DNA from: Cruoricaptor ignavus
Lineage (GTDB): Bacteria; Bacteroidota; Bacteroidia; Flavobacteriales; Weeksellaceae
DNA: 64,000 nt
Direction: 5' to 3'
Assembly: GCF_900141665.1 (NCBI RefSeq)
Contig: NZ_FQYI01000006.1
Span: 94,605 to 158,604, forward strand
Shown here: piece by piece, positions 15,945-22,771 of the stretch
Position numbering within the stretch: position 1 is the stretch's first letter
Layout: each line of letters opens with the position of its first letter
Program-made: the position numbers and the translations under genes
Notes under the pieces: model-generated
Seen by the model: the letters and a program-made list of their open reading frames with translations, nothing else
What the model was told of the DNA's origin: nothing
Database searches by the model: none

Positions 15945-16829
15945 CTAAAACCTCTCCTTCACCTCTGCCATTTTGGGAATTTTCAGGTCAGTGTTCCAGG
16001 CCTTGTTCATTTTCTCGATGAAGTAGGCGGAAAGCAGCGGTGATGCTTTTTCCACATTCTGGTGCACGAAGAAATACAGGTTCTGCAGGCCGGCATCCTT
16101 CCATTCCGTCAGCCTTTCCAGCCAATCATCCAGCCTCGTATAATCGCTTTCCGCATTGGCGCCTACATAGCGTATGAACGCATTGGGCGTCGTAAGACGC
16201 ATATGCAGCATATCGCGTCTTCCAGCCGTATCCACGATGATGTTGGTAATGTTGTGCGCTTCGAAAAGCGACATCGTTTCCTCGAAAACCTGCCTGTCAT
16301 CAAACCACTCCTGATTGCGAAGCTCCACAGCCAGCGGAATTTCCTGCGGCCAATCTTTCACGAAGCTTTCCAGCCGGTCGAAATCTTTCGGCTTGTAATT
16401 ATCGTGCAGCTGCAGAAAACTCATCCCTAATTTTTCACCGAAATTCAAAACCGCCGTGGTAAAGCGCGTTACAGGCTCTTCCACATCCTTCAGCCTGCGG
16501 TAATGCGACACACTCTGATTAACCTTCGGGAAGAATTTAAAATCGCCCGGCGTCTTATCCTTCCACTCTTTTACCTGCTCAGGCGAAGGCATTTTGTAAA
16601 ATGTAGCATTCAGCTCCACAGAATTGAACTGCGTGGAGTAGTATGCCAGCTCATCCTTCGTGCCGCGCGGATAAAAGCCTTTCAAATCAGCCTTGTTCCA
16701 TTTTGCGCAGCCTACGGAAATGGTTTCCAGCGGCTCTTTATTCTGCTTCAGGATTTCCGCAGTCCGCTTATCATCTTTTGGCAAACTGAAATCTATCTCT
16801 GAAGGATTTTCTACTTGTCCGAATTTCAT
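15945..16829 (-). CDS. DUF72 (YecE-like) protein
   Basis: 294 aa TIM-barrel-type family of unknown function. Recognisable blocks: ISVGCAKWNKADLKGFYPRG (about 37-56), YYSTQFNSVELNATFYKMPS (64-83), FKFFPKVNQSVSHYRRL (about 97-113), LQLHDNYKPKDF, and HMRLTTPNAFIRYVG. The order and spacing fit the family, whose members are about 240-300 aa. The N-terminal 36 residues (FGQVENPSEIDFSLPKDD) are an extension often seen in Bacteroidota. It lies between glyA and nrdA on the same strand, each separated by intergenic repeats, so an operon is unlikely. Confidence 0.85.
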   Translation of the reverse strand: MKFGQVENPSEIDFSLPKDDKRTAEILKQNKEPLETISVGCAKWNKADLKGFYPRGTKDELAYYSTQFNSVELNATFYKMPSPEQVKEWKDKTPGDFKFFPKVNQSVSHYRRLKDVEEPVTRFTTAVLNFGEKLGMSFLQLHDNYKPKDFDRLESFVKDWPQEIPLAVELRNQEWFDDRQVFEETMSLFEAHNITNIIVDTAGRRDMLHMRLTTPNAFIRYVGANAESDYTRLDDWLERLTEWKDAGLQNLYFFVHQNVEKASPLLSAYFIEKMNKAWNTDLKIPKMAEVKERF

Positions 16830-16882
16830 CTTGTTTAAGCTAAAACTTAATTTAAACCTTCGCTAACTTACTTTTTACTTTT

Positions 16883-16900
16883 GCCTTGGCTCTTGTGTCT
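16883..16900. repeat. shuffled AGAGCCAAGA-type repeat, copy 2
   Basis: GCCTTGGCTCTTGTGTCT; its reverse complement carries AGACACAAGAGCCAAGG, the same units as 15844-15875. Confidence 0.55.
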
Positions 16901-16912
16901 TTATTCTAAATA

Positions 16913-18571
16913 TTACGCTTCACAGCTGGTGCAAGTCACGAAATTCACCATCAGTTCTTTGGAAACGGATGAACTTCTCTGGTAATACAGCGTTTTTACG
17001 CCTTTCTTCCAGGCTTCGATGTAGAGGTAATTTACATCCTTCACAGGCATCGTGCTCGGTATCATCAGGTTTAGCGATTGTGCCTGATCGATGTACTGCT
17101 GCCGCTGCGCTGCCTGAGAAATAATCTCCATCGGAGAAATTTCCTGGAAGGTTTTAAAAACCGCCTTTTCTTCATCAGTCAATCCCTGGACTTTCATCAC
17201 GGAACCGTGGTTCAGCATCACTTCCCGCCAGGTATCTTCATTATCCAGACCTTTTTCCTGAAGCAGTTTGGCGAGGTACTTATTCTTCCGCATAAAGTTT
17301 CCTTTCGCAAGGCCAGCCTTGTAATAGTTGGAGGCGAAAGGCTCAATTCCAGGCGAAGTTTGCCCTAAAATCGCTGAGCTGGAAGTAGTTGGCGCCACGG
17401 CAAGCAGCGTGGTATTGCGCTTTCCGTAGCCCTTCAGAAGTTCCGGCTCACCGTAGATGTTGGCCAGTTCTGCCGAAGCCTGCTCAGCCTGTTCACGAAT
17501 GTGACGGAAAGCCCGAGCGTTGAATTGCGTGGCTTCGAAACTTTCGAACGGAATCATATTGCGTTGAAGGTAAGAGTGATATCCCAAAACGCCGAGCCCA
17601 AGCGCTCTGTGGCGCATTGCGAAATTCCTGGCGCCCTGCAGATAATAGTTGCCCTCCGTTTTTTCGATGAATTCCGAAAGCACGGCATCCAGGAAATATA
17701 TCGCAAGTTTCACGGCGTTGGTATCCTTCCATTCATCGAAAAGCTCCAGGTTCATCGATGAGAGGCAGCAAATGAAGGATTCTTCCGGAGTGGACGGCAG
17801 CATAATTTCTGAGCAAAGGTTGGAAGCGTTTACCGTAAGGCCTAAGTCCTTGTAAACCTGCGGTTTATTTCGGTTCACATTGTCTGTGAAGAAGATGTAC
17901 GGCAAGCCTTTTTGCTGACGGCTTTCCAGAACTCTCGCCCAGATTTTGCGCTTTTCGATATCGCCATCAATCATATCCTGCATCCAGTAATCCGGAACGC
18001 AAACGCCGATGAACAGGTTCTGTATCGGGCTTCCGATGTCTTTGATGCTCAGGAATTCTTCGATATCACCGTGATCGATATCCAGGTAAGCTGCGAAAGC
18101 GCCGCGCCGAACGCCGCCCTGCGAAACTACATCCATAGAAGTATCGAAAAGTTTCATGAACGATACGGCGCCGGAAGATTTTCCGTTGTCCGTCACCGCT
18201 GTTCCGCGGTGCCGAAGTTCACCGAAATACCCGGAAGTTCCGCCGCCGATTTTCGTCTGCATAATCACTTCGCCGAGCTTGTGCGTAATGCCTTCGATGC
18301 TGTCCGGAACATGCACATTGAAGCAGGAAATCGGCAGGCCACGCTGCGTACCCATATTTGCCCAAACCGGCGACGAAAAGGAGATCCAGCCCTTGGTAAT
18401 CATCTCTTCAAAGGCTGGCTGAAGCTCCGGTTTGTAGAGCCTTTTCGCCGCGGCAGTTGTGATGCGCTCTATCGCACCTTTCACGGTTTCACCCTTCAGC
18501 AGATAGCCACGGTTCAGCATCTGCTCAGACTCATCATTGAGCCACCAAATATCTGTGTTTTGTTCTTCCAT
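16913..18571 (-). CDS. nrdA: ribonucleoside-diphosphate reductase, alpha subunit (class I)
   Basis: Catalytic subunit that reduces NDPs to dNDPs. 552 aa, much shorter than the 760 aa of E. coli NrdA because the N-terminal ATP-cone is missing. Active-site features: redox Cys C83 (PISCFNVHV), N-L-C-S-E at 251-255 (thiyl radical Cys253 and Glu255), the second redox Cys in ESFICCLSSMN (268/269), the radical-path tyrosines Y529-Y530 (TLYYQRSSS), and the C-terminal CTSC pair (547-550) that exchanges with thioredoxin. Loop GGGTSGYFG is intact. nrdB lies upstream on the same strand, separated by a PIN toxin and its antitoxin. The two subunits could form a transcript with that pair inside it. Confidence 0.95.
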   Translation of the reverse strand: MEEQNTDIWWLNDESEQMLNRGYLLKGETVKGAIERITTAAAKRLYKPELQPAFEEMITKGWISFSSPVWANMGTQRGLPISCFNVHVPDSIEGITHKLGEVIMQTKIGGGTSGYFGELRHRGTAVTDNGKSSGAVSFMKLFDTSMDVVSQGGVRRGAFAAYLDIDHGDIEEFLSIKDIGSPIQNLFIGVCVPDYWMQDMIDGDIEKRKIWARVLESRQQKGLPYIFFTDNVNRNKPQVYKDLGLTVNASNLCSEIMLPSTPEESFICCLSSMNLELFDEWKDTNAVKLAIYFLDAVLSEFIEKTEGNYYLQGARNFAMRHRALGLGVLGYHSYLQRNMIPFESFEATQFNARAFRHIREQAEQASAELANIYGEPELLKGYGKRNTTLLAVAPTTSSSAILGQTSPGIEPFASNYYKAGLAKGNFMRKNKYLAKLLQEKGLDNEDTWREVMLNHGSVMKVQGLTDEEKAVFKTFQEISPMEIISQAAQRQQYIDQAQSLNLMIPSTMPVKDVNYLYIEAWKKGVKTLYYQRSSSVSKELMVNFVTCTSCEA

Positions 18572-18573
18572 AG

Positions 18574-18996
18574 TTAAAATTTTCCAGATAAAAGCTCCCT
18601 GCTTGAAACCGTATGGTCTTGCAATTCTGTTAGAAGTCTCTTATCTCCTGTCCAAATTTTTGTATTTAGTTCTAATGCCAGAGCTAAAAACGGCGTATCA
18701 TCCTCATCAATTTCTTTTAATAAATGGTGCGCCCTTTTCCAGCTCTCCAAGCTTATTAGGTCTTCTGAAATTAAATTCACCGTGCTGAAAACTTCACGGC
18801 AGATTAATTGCAGTTCGTCATCATCCAGTTTAGAATACTTTCTGATTTTTTCCGAATATCTGCTGAGTTCAGTTCTGATGAACTCTGGTGCAAAAAGCCG
18901 ATACTCAGCATCAAAACTCAGCAGCATCGTGCCAATATCCGATGATGGATTCAGAAGCGCGCTGAAAATGATATTGGCATCTACAACTAGATTCAC
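18574..18996 (-). CDS. PIN-domain ribonuclease toxin (VapC-like)
   Basis: 140 aa. A PIN fold with acidic residues D6 (VVDANIIFSALL), E43 (RTELSRY), D100 (EDDTPFLALALE) and D118 (WTGDKRLL), the metal-binding set of PIN RNases. Its start overlaps the end of the 67-aa upstream gene by 4 bp (ATGA), the standard antitoxin-toxin layout. It ends 3 bp before nrdA. It belongs to the type often annotated as putative toxin component, PIN family. Target RNA unknown. Position inside the nrdB-nrdA interval is unusual. Confidence 0.85.
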   Translation of the reverse strand: MNLVVDANIIFSALLNPSSDIGTMLLSFDAEYRLFAPEFIRTELSRYSEKIRKYSKLDDDELQLICREVFSTVNLISEDLISLESWKRAHHLLKEIDEDDTPFLALALELNTKIWTGDKRLLTELQDHTVSSRELLSGKF

Positions 18997-19196
18997 TGCA
19001 GAAATCTTTCACGGTTTTCCTGCCACCAGTGCCGTTTCAGTTCGTCAGCCAGCTCATTCACTTCAGTTTCAGAAGCTTTACTTTTTTTCAGTGTTTCCCT
19101 ATATTTCAAAAAATTTACAACCTTCTGCAAACTCATAACATCAACATTATCAGAGACTTTCAGCAGAATTTCACCATTAGCCCTTTCGATTGTCAT
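18993..19196 (-). CDS. probable antitoxin of the PIN toxin
   Basis: 67 aa, small and charged: helical N-terminus (VMSLQKVVNFLKYRETLKKS) and a C-terminal segment rich in W/R/E (ELKRHWWQENRERFLQ) of the kind that wraps a toxin. It overlaps the PIN gene by 4 bp. I recognise no DNA-binding family; it is called an antitoxin from size and context. nrdB ends 36 bp upstream. Confidence 0.7.
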   Translation of the reverse strand: MTIERANGEILLKVSDNVDVMSLQKVVNFLKYRETLKKSKASETEVNELADELKRHWWQENRERFLQ

Positions 19197-19232
19197 TTTT
19201 AAAGTTTTTTAGTTGAACTTTCTGCAATTTAC

Positions 19233-20207
19233 TCAAAACAAATCAAACGCAGTGATGCTCTTGTCGTGCTTCGTGTAGTCCACAGGTCTTTTCGCGAAGA
19301 AATCGTCCAGCGAGTTGGCGAAAACTTCTTCCTCGAACCACTTCATTGGCCTGTATTCTTCCGGCGAAACTTCGTAGCGTGGCTGCAGCCCGATTTTCTT
19401 CAGGGAATCATCTACCCGGAATTTCATAAAGTTCAGAAGATTTTCCTTCGTCAAATTCTCAATCTCTCCCATTTCAAAAATCCAGTCCAGGATTTCCCCT
19501 TCCACATCAATAGAATGGTCTATCAGCGTATAGATATCCTCAATGTCCGATTCAGAAAGCAATTCCGGCTGCTCTTCCCGAATTTTGTTGATAAGGTAAA
19601 TGCCTGCATTGGCGTGGATTTGCTCATCCACGGAAGTCCACGCAATAATGTTGCTTACATTTTTCATATAGCCCTGAAACCTTGTGAATGACAGAATGAT
19701 GGCAAACTGCGAGAACAGCGATACATTTTCAATCAAGATGGAGAACAGCAGCAGGGATGATACATATTCCTTCGGCGTTGTGGAATTGGCGTGGCGAAGC
19801 GCATTGCTCAGGAAGTCTATGCGTTTTTTAATGGCCGGTATTTCCACCACTTTCAGGAATTCTTCGTTGTAGCCCAGCACTTCCAGCAAGCGGCTATACG
19901 CTTCGGAATGGCGGAATTCGCATTCTGCGAAAGTTGCGCCAAGGCCGTTCAGCTCTGGCTTTGGCAGGTGGTTGTACAGATTTCCCCAGAAGGTTTTCAC
20001 GGAAACCTCGATTTGTGCGATGGCAAGCAAAGCGTGCTTCACGGCATTCTTTTCGTGCGGCTGAAGCTGCGAGTGAAAATCCTGCACATCTGCAGTGAAA
20101 TCCACTTCGGAATGCACCCAGAAGGATTTATTTATCGCCTCCACAAACTTCAGAACTTCCGGATATTCAAACGGCTTGTAGCTGATTCTTTTGTCAAAAA
20201 TTCCCAT
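19233..20207 (-). CDS. nrdB: ribonucleoside-diphosphate reductase, beta subunit
   Basis: Ferritin-like radical-generating subunit. 324 aa from MGIFDKRISYKPFEYP; an in-frame start at 20240 would add 11 unconserved residues. Metal ligands: E67 (AQIEVSVKTFWG), E97 and H100 (ECEFRHSEAY), then ENVSLFSQF and DEQIHANAG for the second carboxylate/His pair. Tyr104 (ExxHSxxY) matches the radical tyrosine of class Ia NrdB. No N-terminal ATP-cone like that of some flavobacterial NrdB proteins is present. A TACTTTTG -7 box and a perfect DnaA-box lie upstream. Confidence 0.95.
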   Translation of the reverse strand: MGIFDKRISYKPFEYPEVLKFVEAINKSFWVHSEVDFTADVQDFHSQLQPHEKNAVKHALLAIAQIEVSVKTFWGNLYNHLPKPELNGLGATFAECEFRHSEAYSRLLEVLGYNEEFLKVVEIPAIKKRIDFLSNALRHANSTTPKEYVSSLLLFSILIENVSLFSQFAIILSFTRFQGYMKNVSNIIAWTSVDEQIHANAGIYLINKIREEQPELLSESDIEDIYTLIDHSIDVEGEILDWIFEMGEIENLTKENLLNFMKFRVDDSLKKIGLQPRYEVSPEEYRPMKWFEEEVFANSLDDFFAKRPVDYTKHDKSITAFDLF

Positions 20208-20227
20208 AGTTTTCAGATGAATGTGAA

Positions 20228-20235
20228 CAAAAGTA
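20228..20235 (-). promoter_or_regulatory. -7 box of nrdB
   Basis: TACTTTTG on the minus strand, 20 bases before the ATG at 20207. Confidence 0.5.
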
Positions 20236-20264
20236 ACCAAGATACTCCGATTGAGAAAAAGGAG

Positions 20265-20273
20265 TTATCCACA
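20265..20273 (+). promoter_or_regulatory. DnaA-box-like site upstream of nrdB
   Basis: TTATCCACA, a perfect match to the bacterial DnaA-box consensus, starting 29 bases upstream of the -7 box. DnaA is known to act at the nrd promoter of E. coli; the same role here is inference from one site. Confidence 0.45.
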
Positions 20274-20391
20274 AGGAACTGTAAGTGCTTAATTCTTAGC
20301 GACTTATAAAATATTAAGACTTCTAAGAGCCCTAAAATGAAATTTTGAATTAAACCAAGTTCTCAACTATCTGGTTTACAGTAACTTAAAA

Positions 20392-20979
20392 TTAAACACT
20401 GCTTTTGCGCCATAGCGAAATAACATTCACAAATAGCAGCAACAGGCACAGAACGGCAAGCACCGCCCTCCGGGTAGCCTGCGTACGGTACCAACCAATC
20501 TCTTTTTCAGCACGGGCGTGTAACACCTGACCCAGGTCCTCGTAGCTGCGGACCTCGATAATAGGGTCGAGATTTCGGCTTACCATCGGATGCCGGGAAA
20601 GATACACCATATTTTTATTCCCTAAAAAGCCTGCAAGCCATAGTTCTCCACCGCTTTCGAAGCGGAGATACTCCATTCTGTAATGGTCGGGTCTTATTTT
20701 TCCCAGGTGTATGACTGGCCCCGCCCCTACAGTATCGCGGCTGATCAGGTAAAAGTCTAGCGGCTGAGGGAGGCTGTTGATAACCTGTACAGAAACATCC
20801 TCATTACTGGGCTGTTTAAAAAAATCCTCGGCGAACTTCCAGGCAAAAAAAAGTATGGTAAGAGAAACTACTGCCCAACGGATAATCCTGAAAATCCTCG
20901 CCCGCCTCCCTTCCTTAAAAAACGAAAGCAGCAGCGAAAGGGAAAGCAGAACGAAAATTGTAAAAAGAATATATCCCAT
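20392..20979 (-). CDS. membrane protein of unknown function
   Basis: 195 aa. Two N-terminal membrane helices (ILFTIFVLLSLSLLLSFF and AVVSLTILFFAWKF), a soluble middle of about 110 residues with beta character (VSVQVINSLPQPLDFYLI ... GGELWLAGFLG), and a third helix near the C-terminus (AVLAVLCLLLLFVNVISLW). No family recognised. It starts 12 bp after the hydrolase gene on the same strand and is probably the last gene of the rbsK-hydrolase transcript. Confidence 0.7.
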   Translation of the reverse strand: MGYILFTIFVLLSLSLLLSFFKEGRRARIFRIIRWAVVSLTILFFAWKFAEDFFKQPSNEDVSVQVINSLPQPLDFYLISRDTVGAGPVIHLGKIRPDHYRMEYLRFESGGELWLAGFLGNKNMVYLSRHPMVSRNLDPIIEVRSYEDLGQVLHARAEKEIGWYRTQATRRAVLAVLCLLLLFVNVISLWRKSSV

Positions 20980-20991
20980 TGATACCCGCCG

Positions 20992-21849
20992 TTAACGAAT
21001 GCTATCTGAACTTTCCAGCCACCGCAATGGCACTTCCCACAGCGGCTTGTTGTAGCTACGGAAAAAGTTTATATGCCCGATGTCGTTCATAGGCGACTCG
21101 GATTTTTTTAGCTGGTGCCATTCCGGCCGGAGGTTTGGGTACACATGCTTCAAGAGGTTCTCCATCCCCGCCCTCGTCACCCACGCATCGTCTTCCGCAC
21201 TCAGCATCAGTGTTTCATGAGTTAAGGATTTGGCAAAATTTTTCCCTATTTTTAAATATAATTCAAAAGTACTTTTTTGCTTAAGGATGAGCGTGCGCCA
21301 ATCCATCGCCGAACCGGCAGGCAAGCTCTCGCCAAGACCAAAACGATGCGCCGGAAAATATCCCAAAAGCGCGGTAAGAAGCGGCACCAGCAGTCCGAAA
21401 CATATCAATGCCATAGGTTTTACATTATTAGGAAGGTTGCGGTACCAGCTGTCCTGAGTGGCGGTAAACACGAACTTTTCGAACATCCGGGAGTCTGCCA
21501 TCCCCATTATCAGCGCACCCACCGAGTGCCCGAGGCAGAATTTTCGGTGGTCAGGATACTTTTCATTAATAAAGCTGAGCAGGGAGGCAAAATCTTCTGT
21601 CCCCCAGCTCCTCATCGAGGCTGTGCAGTTTTTCAGATTTTCCGGCTTGGAATTCCCGATACCCTCATAATCATAAGTTAAAACTGTATAGCCTTTCTCT
21701 GCAAAAAAACGGGCAAACTTAAAATAAACCTGCTGCCGCACACCCGTAGCAGAATTGATGAGGAGCAGCCTACCCCGAGCCCGCTCCGGCTCGAAGAGGT
21801 GTACCGAGAGCCTACAGCCATTTGCAGATCTTATTTTCAGTTCTTCCAT
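20992..21849 (-). CDS. alpha/beta-fold hydrolase (serine hydrolase)
   Basis: 285 aa from MEELKIRSANG. The frame is open to 21975 but the extra 42 residues are basic and unlike the family. Nucleophile elbow GHSVGA (Ser in LGHSVGALIMG), preceded by the core strand VLTYDYEGIGNS, and late HINFF carries a candidate catalytic His; LMLSAEDDAWV holds a candidate Asp. The fold matches esterase/lysophospholipase-type proteins of the S33 group; substrate unknown. The start overlaps the kinase gene by 13 bp, so the two are translationally coupled. Confidence 0.8.
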   Translation of the reverse strand: MEELKIRSANGCRLSVHLFEPERARGRLLLINSATGVRQQVYFKFARFFAEKGYTVLTYDYEGIGNSKPENLKNCTASMRSWGTEDFASLLSFINEKYPDHRKFCLGHSVGALIMGMADSRMFEKFVFTATQDSWYRNLPNNVKPMALICFGLLVPLLTALLGYFPAHRFGLGESLPAGSAMDWRTLILKQKSTFELYLKIGKNFAKSLTHETLMLSAEDDAWVTRAGMENLLKHVYPNLRPEWHQLKKSESPMNDIGHINFFRSYNKPLWEVPLRWLESSDSIR

Positions 21850-22745
21850 ATTCCGTCGGCGTTTTTCAATTCTTTTAAAAAAGGTAAACCAGCCTGCGAC
21901 CCGCGTTTTGCAGCTGCGCGCGACGCTACCGCGAGACCGAATTTTACGCCGTCTGCCACCGAGCTGCCATGGCACAGCGCCACACCCAGTCCGGCGGTGA
22001 AGGCATCCCCTGCCCCCATAGCGTGCACCGGATCCGGTCTTTCCCCGTCCTCCCTTTGCACCTCCAAACCATCAGAATATTTTATGGTGAGCGCATCTTC
22101 GCGGATGAATATTTTGTTTGGATAGCGGCGCAGGGCTTCCTCCGTCTCCATACCGAAAACTTTTGGGACATCCTTTTGTTTTACTACGATGAAGGTGGCA
22201 GCATCTATCATTTGCTGAGGCAGAGCAATCCCCGGGGAGGCATATATTCCGAGTTTCTTTCCGTGATAAAGGGCAGAAGCTGCTGCCTTTTCTGCCACCG
22301 CAATCGGGATCTCCAGCTGAAGAAGCACCATATCGCAGCTTGCAAAATGTTTTTCTGCAAAATCTATCTGCTCTGGTCTTACCTGGTGATTGGCTGAAGG
22401 CACCACTATGATGGTATTCTGGCCTCCTGCCGCCGCCACATAAGCAGCGCCCGTAGGCACGCTTTCTTTTTCTGCCACAAAGCCTACATTCACGCCCTCC
22501 TCTACCAGATGCCGCAGCACCTGCTGGCCCTTGGGATCCATACCGACAGCACCCACAAAATATGCGGTAGCCCCAAGGCGCGCAGCGGCTACTGCCTGGT
22601 TGGCGCCCTTTCCGCCAAAAAAATTCTCGGATCGCGTGGCAAGAACCGTCTCCCCCGTGCCGGGAAAATCTTCAGTATTTAAGACAAGGTCGATAGAGCA
22701 GCTGCCCACCACGATGATTTTAGGATGTGGATTTCTTAAATTCAT
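21837..22745 (-). CDS. rbsK: ribokinase (PfkB family)
   Basis: Phosphorylates ribose or a related sugar with ATP in the cytosol. 302 aa, full length. PfkB motifs: GSCSIDLVLN (14-23), GGKGANQAVAAARLG (44-58), and the ATP/catalytic signature HAMGAGDAFTAGLG with Asp247. The substrate-side motifs fit ribokinase better than fructokinase, but no ribose transporter or regulator is near, so other carbohydrate substrates cannot be excluded. First gene of a probable three-gene transcript with the hydrolase and membrane protein. Confidence 0.85.
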   Translation of the reverse strand: MNLRNPHPKIIVVGSCSIDLVLNTEDFPGTGETVLATRSENFFGGKGANQAVAAARLGATAYFVGAVGMDPKGQQVLRHLVEEGVNVGFVAEKESVPTGAAYVAAAGGQNTIIVVPSANHQVRPEQIDFAEKHFASCDMVLLQLEIPIAVAEKAAASALYHGKKLGIYASPGIALPQQMIDAATFIVVKQKDVPKVFGMETEEALRRYPNKIFIREDALTIKYSDGLEVQREDGERPDPVHAMGAGDAFTAGLGVALCHGSSVADGVKFGLAVASRAAAKRGSQAGLPFLKELKNADGIWKN

Positions 22746-22771
22746 TACTGCTAATTTAGCAAAAAAAATTC

